Assembly (NCBI RefSeq): GCF_900129785.1 | Contig: NZ_FSRC01000002.1 | Span: 620,001 to 684,000, forward strand | Origin: Algoriphagus halophilus | GTDB lineage: Bacteria; Bacteroidota; Bacteroidia; Cytophagales; Cyclobacteriaceae | Direction: 5' to 3' | Length of the DNA stretch: 64,000 nucleotides | Shown: one piece after another, positions 8,873-18,060 of the stretch | How the letters are laid out: each line of letters begins with the position of its first letter | Numbering within the stretch: the first letter of the stretch is position 1 | Position numbers and translations under genes: made by a program | Notes under the pieces: model-generated | The model's database searches: none | Told to the model about the DNA's origin: nothing | The model's input: the letters and a program-made list of their open reading frames with translations, nothing else

Positions 8873-10267
8873 ATGAACTCAAGCCAATGGGTAATTCTTA
8901 TTTTCGGAATATTGTATTCTAGCTTCATCCTTTTTACCCGAAAAAAAGGAAATTTTGAAGAGTATTCAGTAGCTGGAAGAGGCCTTGGCTTTTTTCTTAT
9001 TTTTTCTTCGCTTTGTGCTTCTTTTATAGGGCCAGGTTGGTCTATGGGGTTAGTAAGGGAAGGTTTCTCCTCAGGAATGTTTATGGCTTATCTACTTCCG
9101 TTTTGCGGGTTGGGTTTAGCATTTGTAGGTGTCTTTTTGGTTCCCAGAATTAGAAATAAATTCAATGATATTTATTCAATTGGAGATTTAGTTGGAGGTA
9201 TAAAAAGTCACAATCATAAAATAGTTCGGATCGTCACTGGAGTTTTCTCTCTTCTTTTTTTTGGATCTATCACAGTGGCGATGAGTTATGCAGGTGGTGA
9301 ATTGGTAAATAACGTTTTTGGCTTTTCTAAAATATGGTCTATAGTAATAGTGACTACAATTGTAATAGTCTATTCTTATTTTGGTGGTATTAGGGCAACC
9401 ATTCAAACCGATTCAATTCAATTTGTTCATTTTATAATTCTGATACCCATATTGGCTATTTTGATATTATCAGAGGACCGGTTTATTTGGAAAGATTACT
9501 TAGAGACAACTTCTTCCAAGACATCAAGTGCATTCGATTCGCACCCAATAATTATGATCTTCAGTTTCGGATTGTTATGGCTTCTTAGTTCAACAGGCCT
9601 TGATTCAGGTGGACTGGGGAGGTTTCTTGCTTCAAAAAGCAATAAAGTTGGTCGAAATTCGACTGTTGCCGCAGGTGTATTTATGGCTATTTGGCTAGTC
9701 TTAATGGTTTTTATTGGAAGTACAGGGTATTACTTGTATCCTGAACTTGACAATAATGATCAAGTATTACTTCATATTGCTTCAGAACACTTTCCTGGCA
9801 TCCTCTATGGCATTTTCATCATTGCCATGCTAGGGGTAGTCATGTCGTCTCAGGATACTGTACTAAATGCAGGTAGTATCCTATTTAGCGAAGATATTAT
9901 AGGCGTATTGAAGCCGATGACAGAAAAGCAAAAACTTAAGATCGCAAAACTTTTTACCCTTTTGATGGGAGTGATTTGTATAATATTGGCTAGTTATTTG
10001 TCTTCAATTCTTGAAGTAATTATGATCATAACCGAATATTACATTCCAGTTATGATTCCCGTAATTGTTTTCTCAATCCTCAAGAAAAAGTTGCATTGGC
10101 AATCGGCACTTATTTCTATGTTGGTAGGACTTATTTCCTACATTATTTGGAAACAGTTTTTCAGTTCCATCATGCCAGAGTTGTTAATGGCTTTTTCACT
10201 TAGTATTCTATCTTATTTAATAAGTGATTTTTTCCTGACCAAGAAAGCGATGAATTTAGCACCTTAG
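8873..10267 (+). CDS. Sodium:solute symporter family (SSS) permease
   Basis: 464 residues of mostly hydrophobic segments (about 12-13 helices). Typical SSS-family features are FEEYSVAGRGLGFF near the first helix, SLCASFIGPG, and SMGLVREGF. SSTGLDSGGLGRFLASKS and VVMSSQDTVLNAGS (helix 8 region, with the Ser/Thr residues of the sodium site) follow. It would import an unidentified small solute, perhaps an amino or organic acid, with sodium. It lies 7 bases after the serine hydrolase and probably forms a two-gene operon with it. Confidence 0.88.
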   Translation: MNSSQWVILIFGILYSSFILFTRKKGNFEEYSVAGRGLGFFLIFSSLCASFIGPGWSMGLVREGFSSGMFMAYLLPFCGLGLAFVGVFLVPRIRNKFNDIYSIGDLVGGIKSHNHKIVRIVTGVFSLLFFGSITVAMSYAGGELVNNVFGFSKIWSIVIVTTIVIVYSYFGGIRATIQTDSIQFVHFIILIPILAILILSEDRFIWKDYLETTSSKTSSAFDSHPIIMIFSFGLLWLLSSTGLDSGGLGRFLASKSNKVGRNSTVAAGVFMAIWLVLMVFIGSTGYYLYPELDNNDQVLLHIASEHFPGILYGIFIIAMLGVVMSSQDTVLNAGSILFSEDIIGVLKPMTEKQKLKIAKLFTLLMGVICIILASYLSSILEVIMIITEYYIPVMIPVIVFSILKKKLHWQSALISMLVGLISYIIWKQFFSSIMPELLMAFSLSILSYLISDFFLTKKAMNLAP

Positions 10268-10346
10268 GCTTCAAGAAAATTGACTTACAAGAAGTAGGTA
10301 AAAGCACTACGTGCAAAGGCATCCCTATTTGGAATCCCTATTTTCC

Positions 10347-10368
10347 AATGCTCTTTTCCTAGAGCATT
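10347..10368. terminator. Hairpin between convergent genes, possible bidirectional terminator
   Basis: Stem AATGCTCT / AGAGCATT with a six-base loop sits between the stop of the symporter and the end of the minus-strand outer-membrane protein. Flanking T or A tracts are short, so the terminator call is tentative. Confidence 0.45.
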
Positions 10369-10405
10369 CAATTTCCTTTAGTTCTTTATTCCATCAAATG
10401 ATATA

Positions 10406-11806
10406 TCAATCATTTCCAACAAAATTGGCTCTTCCAAAAAATCTTCGATTTACGAAGTTATTGAGATTAGAACCAAAGCGGTAATTAAACCCAAATCTGG
10501 AATCGATGTTATATGCGGAAGGTAGGGTTACCCTCCCACTCAAAATATCCTGTTCGGTGTAATCTCCCGATGCCAGGTAAATCTGGTCCTTTACGTAGTT
10601 CCCCTCTACCCTCATAAAAAATGAAAAATTCCCAGTGACACGAACTTCTGCACTAATATTTAACCCAGTGGACCAAGAGCTAAAATCATCTAGGTAATTT
10701 CTAATACGATACCCTACTTCCAGGTTACCCCAACGCTGATTGAGTCCCAAACTAGCTCTCAAACTATGGAGAACCCTGGTTTCTTTAACAACCCCTGAAA
10801 TTGTTTCTTCTACATATTTATTATTCCTGACTTCAACCCCGTAGTTCAATCGTAGAAATCTGGAATTCTGCACGGATTCTGGAAAGAAATTGTACTCTAT
10901 ACCCGGTCTAAAGCTGGTCTGAAACTGATAATTAAAGCGAGTATTCTGACGACCTGCAATATCATACCCATAAGACCATTGGGGTGAAAAAGACTTCACC
11001 AGCTGGTGACTAAATCCAAATTCTGATACATCAAAACTATTTTCCACTTCATCGATGATCTGATTACCGTCTTCTCCAAGAACCGGATTGCCATTTTCAT
11101 CTACTCTTGGTACTTTTTGAATCGTTCTTCTCAGCCTTTCGTCTATTCTACCATTCACAGTTATTTTCCATTCATCCGTGATACGGTTAATCTCGATTTC
11201 TCCACCAAAATTTATTTGCTTGCTCAATTCCTCTACTTCAATATTAGAATCACCCCCCAAATTAAAAACCCAATAATTCCAGGGATCAACGGTTTCCTGA
11301 AGGGTATCTTCTTGTATGCCACCCCCTGTCTTCATATTTATTTCAATATTCTCTCCAGCTGTGGTTTTTGCAACAAAAGGGGCTAAACCTAATTTGATAT
11401 ACCGAGTAAGTTTTTCTCGCACCTCAAAGTCGGTATCCGTCTGTTTGTTATTTACATAAAGGGTATCGGTTCTTCCCGCATGGATGTTTTGTTGACCTAT
11501 GAATAGAAGTTGATATTGTCTTCCTCCCCCACCCGATCTATTATTATTAATCAGCACAAAAACATCAGCCGATTGATTATCCAGATAGAAGTCGACAGCT
11601 GTAATTTCCGTTCTGATAAAATCCATATCGCAGCCTCCATCCCTCCGGTCACAGCCATCGATAAACACTCTGAGTTTATTGGGTAGGCTGTTATTCCCAA
11701 TTAATGTTTGACTAATTGCGGAAGGATTCAAGGAAAAAAATATCAGAATCAATAACAGTGGTAATTTTCTCATTTTTTTAGGGGTATCTCGGGGTGATCG
11801 TTTCAT
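10406..11806 (-). CDS. Outer-membrane beta-barrel protein with N-terminal Cys-containing domain (uncharacterised family)
   Basis: 466 residues with an N-terminal hydrophobic signal (LPLLLILIFFSL). The ATG at 11773 would give a more normal signal peptide than the one at 11806. Residues of about 45-155 form a soluble domain with the motif FIDGC-x4-GGCDMDFIR and a segment about stretches 'ADVFVLI' and 'YQLLFIG' that I recognise as a conserved Bacteroidota hypothetical family. From about 185 on, alternating polar/aromatic strands ending in Phe (for example YGVEVRNNKY, LEVGYRIRNYLDDF) indicate an outer-membrane barrel. Function unknown. The gene is convergent with the symporter and has 625 bases upstream before the next start. 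Confidence 0.7.
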   Translation of the reverse strand: MKRSPRDTPKKMRKLPLLLILIFFSLNPSAISQTLIGNNSLPNKLRVFIDGCDRRDGGCDMDFIRTEITAVDFYLDNQSADVFVLINNNRSGGGGRQYQLLFIGQQNIHAGRTDTLYVNNKQTDTDFEVREKLTRYIKLGLAPFVAKTTAGENIEINMKTGGGIQEDTLQETVDPWNYWVFNLGGDSNIEVEELSKQINFGGEIEINRITDEWKITVNGRIDERLRRTIQKVPRVDENGNPVLGEDGNQIIDEVENSFDVSEFGFSHQLVKSFSPQWSYGYDIAGRQNTRFNYQFQTSFRPGIEYNFFPESVQNSRFLRLNYGVEVRNNKYVEETISGVVKETRVLHSLRASLGLNQRWGNLEVGYRIRNYLDDFSSWSTGLNISAEVRVTGNFSFFMRVEGNYVKDQIYLASGDYTEQDILSGRVTLPSAYNIDSRFGFNYRFGSNLNNFVNRRFFGRANFVGND

Positions 11807-12431
11807 TTCAATCGAAGTCGAGGAGAAGATATCAACCTAGATACTGTATTAACCCTACATTGTTTGAAATGAATATACATTTTACACGAAAGAGCAAAGA
11901 AAACAGCAGCCGATCCTTTGCTACCCCATAATTTGAATCAGGCAAGTAGCCTTCCTTTTTTATGAAAGAAATTAATCAAAGGATTTGAAATAGATGCAAA
12001 CTTTGGGTACGAGTATGTATTTGGAATTATATGAAGGTATAAACAAAGTACTTAGCTAACAATGTATATAGGCATTAGCGGTTTCTTTGGGTATTCAAGC
12101 GGTAGTGTTTCTAATCAATTCCACCAAATCTGCCTACTTAAAAAAAGAAAGCAACATAACACTATTTCAAATATATAGCGTTTATAAAAACCATAGTTAT
12201 TTTAATTTTTCATCACTCCCTCAAAAACGATCTGATTTTCTTCTTTAGTAGGAGAAAAAATAAAGAAAATGTAGAGCTGTCCTACCTACCTTGAGGAGAA
12301 AGGCTTTAGAAACATAAGTATATAGTGTTTGAACTGTTCTTTTTACCAAGAATTAATTAAAAAACACTTCCTACAACCACTACGAATATTATGTATTTCG
12401 CCTATCCTGATTTTTCTATCTTTGATTGTAT
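11807..12431. other. Intergenic region between divergent genes, no gene seen
   Basis: AT-rich sequence upstream of both the outer-membrane protein (minus) and the acyltransferase (plus). I found no ORF with family similarity and no RNA gene. It should hold both promoters; only the -7-like site at 12417 is recognisable. Confidence 0.5.
12417..12424 (+). promoter_or_regulatory. TAnnTTTG -7-like element very close to the start codon
   Basis: TATCTTTG matches the Bacteroidota -7 consensus exactly, but no TTG is found 17-23 bases upstream. The ATG at 12432 lies only seven bases further on. If used, it would give a leaderless or nearly leaderless transcript. Confidence 0.35.
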
Positions 12432-13721
12432 ATGAATTTTAAGCAATCCTACGTCAGAAACCTTAGCGAAATTGAACAAGCATTCACCTTCTCTAATGAA
12501 TCATTTCCTTTGTCTGTCGTATGTGCTCTTCATTTAACATCAGGACCAGACTCCAAATCACTAAAAGTAGCGTTACAGCAACTGCAAGCTCGACACGTAT
12601 TACTCCGGTCTGGAATAGTGAAGAAAAACGGTGGATTCTACTTTCAATTATTAAACCCTAATTCACCTATAGATCTTAGTTTGATTAATCGAACTGATGA
12701 AGATACATGGCGAGGAGTCACAGAAAATGCGTTGAACACGACCTTTGACCTAGCTGGGCCATTAATGAAATGCTGGTTTCTTCCAAGCCCTGAAAAAGCT
12801 AAATGTGAATTGATTGTTTGTTTTCATCACGCCATCATCGATGGGATTTCAGCACGATTGCTCCTGCACGAATTGCTTAGCCTTGCGGGAGGACTATCAC
12901 TTCCGGAGTCCTCGGAGGTTCCTACGATTTCAAAGTTTCCTCCTTCTTTTCAAAAATGGAATTTGGCTAAACGACTAGTGAGATTTTTGGGAAGGCAAAT
13001 GAAGGATGAATGGAGGTATAAAAATAAAGGAGTGAAAGCACCGATTCCCAGTAATTCTACTAATGCCATCTTAAGCTTCAAATTGTCACCAGAAGTTTCC
13101 AGAAAATTAAGTGTCAGAATCGGTCGGGAAGGACTTAGCCTAAACAGTGTGCTTTTGGCTGCAATAGTCCAGAAAGTATATCATCATAGACATTTTGACA
13201 AAGGAAATCGCCTGGTCAGAGTGATTAGCTTTGCAGATCTACGTTCGTCTATGCTTCCTCCTGTTCCTGAACAAGAGTTGGGTTGTAATATTTCTATGCT
13301 GCGATTGAGTATTCCAATTTCACCTCAACAGTCTGTTCTTTTATTGGCCACAAATATTCGCAACAACATTTATAAGGCAAGTAGGCAAGGTGATGTGTTT
13401 ATAATGTCAAAAATGAGCAAATATGTTATCAAGATGGTGTTGAAGCTAAAAAATATGCGACTTGGTGTAGCAGCACTCAGCTTTATAGGGAAGTTGGATT
13501 TGGAATCAAATTATGGCTCGATTCAATTACATAATGTAAATGCTTTTATCTCAAATAACCCTTTGGGGCCCGAATTTTCCGCCTTTGGAAAAATCTTGTT
13601 TGGCTCTATCAGCCTAGATTTTAACTATTTGACTGCTGAAATGGAAGCCCACCAAGCAGAAAAAATAATGGAGGAAATCAAAGAAAACCTTGAAGAGATT
13701 GCAAATGCTCCTTATAAATAG
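12432..13721 (+). CDS. Condensation-domain / PapA-like acyltransferase
   Basis: 429 residues from the ATG at 12432; an in-frame TTG at 12426 is less likely. The family is shown by the HHxxxDG motif in FHHAIIDGISARLL (about residue 140), which carries the catalytic histidine of CoA-dependent acyltransferases and NRPS condensation domains. The length matches a single stand-alone domain, as in PapA-type transferases that acylate hydroxyl or amino groups. The second half carries ELGCNISMLRLSIPI, near the usual DFG-like position, but no clear DFG motif. It is cytosolic, with no signal. A small secreted protein gene starts 15 bases after the stop, probably co-transcribed. The substrate is unknown. 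Confidence 0.75.
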   Translation: MNFKQSYVRNLSEIEQAFTFSNESFPLSVVCALHLTSGPDSKSLKVALQQLQARHVLLRSGIVKKNGGFYFQLLNPNSPIDLSLINRTDEDTWRGVTENALNTTFDLAGPLMKCWFLPSPEKAKCELIVCFHHAIIDGISARLLLHELLSLAGGLSLPESSEVPTISKFPPSFQKWNLAKRLVRFLGRQMKDEWRYKNKGVKAPIPSNSTNAILSFKLSPEVSRKLSVRIGREGLSLNSVLLAAIVQKVYHHRHFDKGNRLVRVISFADLRSSMLPPVPEQELGCNISMLRLSIPISPQQSVLLLATNIRNNIYKASRQGDVFIMSKMSKYVIKMVLKLKNMRLGVAALSFIGKLDLESNYGSIQLHNVNAFISNNPLGPEFSAFGKILFGSISLDFNYLTAEMEAHQAEKIMEEIKENLEEIANAPYK

Positions 13722-13736
13722 GTAAATTAAAACGAG

Positions 13737-14366
13737 ATGAAAAAGATTGTAATTTTTTTAGGCGCTTTCATTATAACCAATTTAGGTTGGATGGGATTTA
13801 TTAGAGAACCACTTCCTCCTATACCCAACATCCGTGCTGAAATAAGTGATGAAGTTAGTTTTGACTTTTCTATAAATACGATGGACTACTCTGGTCTTGA
13901 GTTATCTCTTAATGACAAAGTAGAGGGAAAAGGCATGTATGTTGATTTCAAAATGAACAATGCCTGGAAAACTGGACGACCAGGATTGGTAGTCAATAAT
14001 ATTAAAGCAGAAAGCAGCTCTAACAAAGGGATGTCTCCAAAAAAATATTTGGAAGATAAAAATCGCCCGAAAAACGGAAACAAAGATTTTGGCGATTTTA
14101 TGAAGGATACCAAAGGAAAACCTGTTTCTACATATACTTTTAAACAAACTCTTGTAGAAGACGAAAACGGGAAAACATTCATGCGAATGTCCTACGATGG
14201 TTCAGAGATGGAGATGATACAAACCTTGGAAATCCCTCGCCCCATTACACTTCCTGCCCATATTTCGCGTAAGTTTAATCCAACAGGGATTATTCAATTT
14301 CAACCTGGAGTGGTAACCTTCGACAGCAAGATTAAGGGATTTTATATTCCCGTTCTGATTAGGTAA
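13737..14366 (+). CDS. Small exported protein of unknown function downstream of the acyltransferase
   Basis: 209 residues beginning with a hydrophobic N-terminal segment (KKIVIFLGAFIITNLGWMGF) that is either a signal peptide without a clear cleavage site or an anchor. The remainder is hydrophilic and beta-rich, with DYSGLELSLNDKVEGKG and FKMNNAWKTGRPGL. I do not recognise a domain. The 15-base spacing to the upstream acyltransferase suggests a shared transcript and possibly a role with its product, which is inference only. Confidence 0.6.
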   Translation: MKKIVIFLGAFIITNLGWMGFIREPLPPIPNIRAEISDEVSFDFSINTMDYSGLELSLNDKVEGKGMYVDFKMNNAWKTGRPGLVVNNIKAESSSNKGMSPKKYLEDKNRPKNGNKDFGDFMKDTKGKPVSTYTFKQTLVEDENGKTFMRMSYDGSEMEMIQTLEIPRPITLPAHISRKFNPTGIIQFQPGVVTFDSKIKGFYIPVLIR

Positions 14367-14501
14367 TCATTAGAGTAAGTTAAAAATAACCCAATCAGAA
14401 TATTGTTGGCAAAATTTTTTAAAAGAAACGTGAACGAACCTACCAATTTATAGGGATTTAAATTAAGGAGAGTTGGAATGAATTCTCTTTAAGTTTAAAT
14501 G

Positions 14502-14573
14502 CCCCTAAGCGTAGACCACCGTAACTATCGGGTGCATCTACGCTTTTCTATTTTTAGGAATTTGTAATTCCCT
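14502..14573 (+). repeat. Intergenic hairpin repeat B, copy 1
   Basis: Core stem AAGCGTAGA (14507-14515) pairs with TCTACGCTT (14537-14545); an inner CACC/GGTG pair extends it. The block from CCCCTAAG to AATTCC recurs nearly unchanged at 16623-16690. Copy 1 lies 135 bases after the preceding gene and upstream of the DUF5060 gene. The rest of the 313-base gap (14367-14679) shows nothing else. Confidence 0.7.
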
Positions 14574-14679
14574 CCGACCAAAGACAGCCATTTAGGGGTA
14601 AGTAAGAGAAGTATTCAAAAATTGTTGAAATTAGTGGTAAAGAATCTATATCACCAGGCGAAGTCAACTAGCATAAACC

Positions 14680-16548
14680 ATGAAGTATATTTTTAAAGTA
14701 TTTCTTTTTTTTCCACTCCTCAGTATACTGTTTCTTCAAAGCTGTGACGATTCAGAACCAATATCAGAAAAATTAGATACCACAACAGTCCACATTCAGT
14801 GGCACACCCTAACACTTTCCTTCAAAGGGCCAGAATCATCTGAATTGGCTCAGGAAAATCCATTTTTAAACTATCGATTGAGTGTTGAATTTAAAAACGA
14901 AGAAACCCAATATACGATCCGTGGATTTTATGCCGCTGACGGAAATGCTTCTGAAACGAGTTCAGACGCAGGTCCTATCTGGAAAGTTCGTTTTACTCCC
15001 GATAAAATAGGGACCTGGTCATACTCGGCAAAATTATTCAAGGGAGATAGCATTGCATTAAACGATGATCCAAGTAGTGGCGAATTGGTTTCTATCTCGA
15101 ATGCCAAAGGCAATTTCCAAGTGACCAAATCAGATAAAGAAGGAAATGATTTTCGAGCTCATGGACGAATAGAAGCCTCTAATGGGTACTTTAAATTTAC
15201 CGGCACTGATAAATATTGGATTAAAGCCGGTACAAATAGTCCTGAAAACTTATTGGCTTACATTGATTTTGATGATACATATCGTATCAAAGCGGAAGCA
15301 AGAGAGGGAGAAGCTGCTACCTCGGGCGAAATTCATACCTATGAGCCACACCTGAAAGATTGGAAAACTGGAGACCCCACATGGCAAAATGGGAAAGGAA
15401 AATCATTGATCGGCGGCATCAATTATTTAGCGTCAAAAGGCATGAATGCAGCCTATTTCTTGACTCTAAACATTTTAGGTGATGGCAAAGATGTATGGCC
15501 TTATGTGGCCCCAGATGATTTTACCCGATTTGATGTGAGTAAATTAGATCAATGGGAGATCCTATTTGAACACATGCAATCAAAAGGGATACTATTACAT
15601 ATGGTGATCCAAGAGACTGAAAACGAAACCATGTTAGACGGTGGTGATACAGGTCCTTTACGTCAGCTATACCTTTATGAATTGATTGCCCGGTTTGGAC
15701 ATCACAATGCTTTAATTTGGAATTTGGGAGAGGAAAATGGACTTGCACCATGGGTTACAACCGGAGCTCAAACGGATGCACAGCGGAAGGCCACAGCAAC
15801 ATTTATTAAAAAGAATGACCCTTATCTTCACCCAGTAGTAAACCATACATTACCTACCGAAGAGTTAAGAGCTACAGTTTTAGACAGTCTACTTGGATTT
15901 CCTCATGTGGACGGGATTTCATTACAACAAGACGAGCGGAAGAATGCACCAGAGGTGGTACAAGATCTTAAAGAAAGGTCTAAAAATGCCGGACATGAGT
16001 GGCTAGTCACAATGGATGAAATTGGGATGTGGTTTGACGGTGCCAAAACTGATGCAGAAGATCCTAATCATACGACACTTCGACGCTATGCACTTTGGGG
16101 AACTTTACTATCAGGAGGAGCTGGCGTAGAATGGTATTTTGGGGCTCAACACCCACACACCGATCTAACCTCCGAAGACTGGCGGCAGCGAGACCGACTC
16201 TGGGAAATCACCTATTATGCGAAGACGTTTTTTAACACCTACCTGCCGTATTGGGAAATGCATCCTGAGCATAGTTTGATAAACTCGAAAGATGCCTATT
16301 GCCTGAGCAAAAAGAATGAAGTTTATGCTATCTATTTACCAAACTCCAAGACCTATACGATTGATTTAAGTAGCGCAAATGGAAGCTTTACCGTACAATG
16401 GTTTAATCCATTAACAGGAGATCAATTACAAATCGGTTCGGTGAATAAAATTGACGGAGGTCAAATTCGGTCATTAGGAAATCCTCCTAAAACTGAGACT
16501 TCGGCCCCTGATCAAGATTGGGTCGTATTGATCAAGCGGTCCAATTAA
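14680..16548 (+). CDS. DUF5060-containing glycoside-hydrolase-like lipoprotein
   Basis: 622 residues with a lipoprotein signal ending LFLQSCDD. Residues of about 35-150 form a DUF5060-type beta-sandwich (WHTLTLSFKGPES, FYAADG, WKVRFTPDKIGTWSYSA). A TIM-barrel-like domain follows (about 165-540), with HMVIQETEN, LIWNLGEENG, where a catalytic acid would be expected after beta-4, and WLVTMDEIGMW, a candidate nucleophile region. The C-terminal part (YCLSKKNEVYAIYLPNS, VQWFNPLTG) resembles the putative collagen-binding domain that ends many of these proteins. Expected to act on a polysaccharide at the cell surface; specificity unknown. The gene stands alone between the two copies of hairpin repeat B. 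Confidence 0.85.
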   Translation: MKYIFKVFLFFPLLSILFLQSCDDSEPISEKLDTTTVHIQWHTLTLSFKGPESSELAQENPFLNYRLSVEFKNEETQYTIRGFYAADGNASETSSDAGPIWKVRFTPDKIGTWSYSAKLFKGDSIALNDDPSSGELVSISNAKGNFQVTKSDKEGNDFRAHGRIEASNGYFKFTGTDKYWIKAGTNSPENLLAYIDFDDTYRIKAEAREGEAATSGEIHTYEPHLKDWKTGDPTWQNGKGKSLIGGINYLASKGMNAAYFLTLNILGDGKDVWPYVAPDDFTRFDVSKLDQWEILFEHMQSKGILLHMVIQETENETMLDGGDTGPLRQLYLYELIARFGHHNALIWNLGEENGLAPWVTTGAQTDAQRKATATFIKKNDPYLHPVVNHTLPTEELRATVLDSLLGFPHVDGISLQQDERKNAPEVVQDLKERSKNAGHEWLVTMDEIGMWFDGAKTDAEDPNHTTLRRYALWGTLLSGGAGVEWYFGAQHPHTDLTSEDWRQRDRLWEITYYAKTFFNTYLPYWEMHPEHSLINSKDAYCLSKKNEVYAIYLPNSKTYTIDLSSANGSFTVQWFNPLTGDQLQIGSVNKIDGGQIRSLGNPPKTETSAPDQDWVVLIKRSN

Positions 16549-16622
16549 AATAATTCCATTATTTAATTTCTGATGTAAGTTTTCTACCAAAAGGCAAAAG
16601 ATCAAATCCCACAAATTGCTCT

Positions 16623-16690
16623 CCCCTAAGCGTAGACCACCCTAACTATCGGGTGCATCTACGCTTTTCTAATTTTAGGAATTAAAATTC
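16623..16690 (+). repeat. Intergenic hairpin repeat B, copy 2
   Basis: The stem AAGCGTAGA (16628-16636) pairs with TCTACGCTT (16658-16666), and the inner stem CACCC/GGGTG is perfect here. It differs from copy 1 at only a few positions over about 70 bases. It lies 75 bases after the DUF5060 stop and may also act as its terminator. Confidence 0.7.
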
Positions 16691-17015
16691 CTCTCGCCAA
16701 GCCATTTCTGATTAGAAAAATTGGCTACAACATTTCCGTCATACCAGTCAATAAAAGGCTCACTATTTCCATAGCCCTATTTGAGAAACTGAGAAAAATT
16801 TAGAATTGGTGATTAGTGCCTATCATGGATTTGAAGGAGCGCTGAATATCATCTAAAACCATTCAGGATAAAAACAGAGAAAATCGAAAAAAGAGATTAT
16901 ATTCCTTTCAGACAAAACTCCTAAAATCCAAAGACTTAATCCATTTGACCAATCAAAAAAGCCGGATAAACACCTTTATATCAACACTAAACTTGTGTTT
17001 CCTTTCGACCAAGCA
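16691..17015 (+). other. Intergenic region before the DUF6090 gene, no gene seen
   Basis: AT-rich with stop codons in all frames at short intervals. I saw no repeat, RNA or convincing promoter. Confidence 0.4.
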
Positions 17016-17771
17016 ATGATAAATTTCTTTAGAAAATTACGCCAGGACCTGGTGGAGAAAAACAAAATGGGAAAATATTTGAAATATGCTTTGGGAGAAA
17101 TAACCCTAGTGGTGATCGGAATATTGATTGCATTAGGAATTAATAACTGGAATGAAAAAGAAAATAATATAAATCAAGCGAATAAACATTTAGAAACAAT
17201 TCGCCTAAACCTAAAAGATGATATAGTACAAGCGGAAAAACTACTGGCTGAAACGCAAACCACTGTTGACTATTCAAATATCTTTTTAGACCAATTCAAG
17301 ACACTAAAACCAATTGACAGAAATATTCAGATGTATATTATCTATCTGATGTTCGAACGGAATATTGAAGTTAATGATAGCGGGTTAACGGCACTATTAA
17401 ATTCGAATAGTATGTCATTTGTAGATGAAGATTTACAAGTCAAAATATTCAATTATTACAGGCATATCGAACAATTAAAAAGTAGAGAAATAAATGCCAA
17501 TTCAGAAATTAAAACAATGTATGAGCCCTATGTAAAAGAAAATTTTTATTGGATTTACAATAAAACAAATCCTTGGCACAGGCAAGCTGATGTGTATAAA
17601 AATGACCCAAGGCCTATAGAAAATATTGACGGAAAATTAAAAAATGTAATAGAAGATAAGAGATTTGAAATAATGGTGAATCACAGGAGATACCAAACAT
17701 TAATATTATCTGATTTCTATATTCAAACTATTGAACTAGCTCAGGAAATAATTTCCGAGATTAAAAAATAG
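17016..17771 (+). CDS. DUF6090 family membrane protein
   Basis: 251 residues from the ATG at 17016. A GTG at 16995 in the same frame would add seven residues that are not typical of the family. The N-terminus has the hallmark of this Bacteroidota family: MINFFRKLRQ, then GKYLKYALGEITLVVIGILIALGINNWNE, a single transmembrane helix with a characteristic pattern. The rest is a helical, probably extracytoplasmic domain rich in Asn and Glu. Such genes are often found in clusters of paralogues; here it is alone. Function unknown. Confidence 0.8.
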   Translation: MINFFRKLRQDLVEKNKMGKYLKYALGEITLVVIGILIALGINNWNEKENNINQANKHLETIRLNLKDDIVQAEKLLAETQTTVDYSNIFLDQFKTLKPIDRNIQMYIIYLMFERNIEVNDSGLTALLNSNSMSFVDEDLQVKIFNYYRHIEQLKSREINANSEIKTMYEPYVKENFYWIYNKTNPWHRQADVYKNDPRPIENIDGKLKNVIEDKRFEIMVNHRRYQTLILSDFYIQTIELAQEIISEIKK

Positions 17772-18060
17772 CGAATGCTCAATATCGAGTAAAAATAATT
17801 TTCAAGTCAGTTTCAATTGGAAATCCTGAGCCTCTCCATACAACTTTTTACCGGTTGCTAACTTTAAAGCAGAAGCTGGAATCCATACCCAAACCCCTGA
17901 AAACCGGCGGGCTAAACCCTCCACCACAACCCATTCAACCTTAAGTTTTAACGATTATTCCTCGAATTGATTGAAAGAAAGTTGGAAAGAGAAAATAAAG
18001 TTAGATTAATATTATATCCTTATCCAAAAGAGGTCGAGAGACTGTTTCGATAAATGGAGA

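Noticed and set aside
12426..12431. TTG start for the acyltransferase
   Set aside because: It adds only two residues; the ATG at 12432 is the simpler start.
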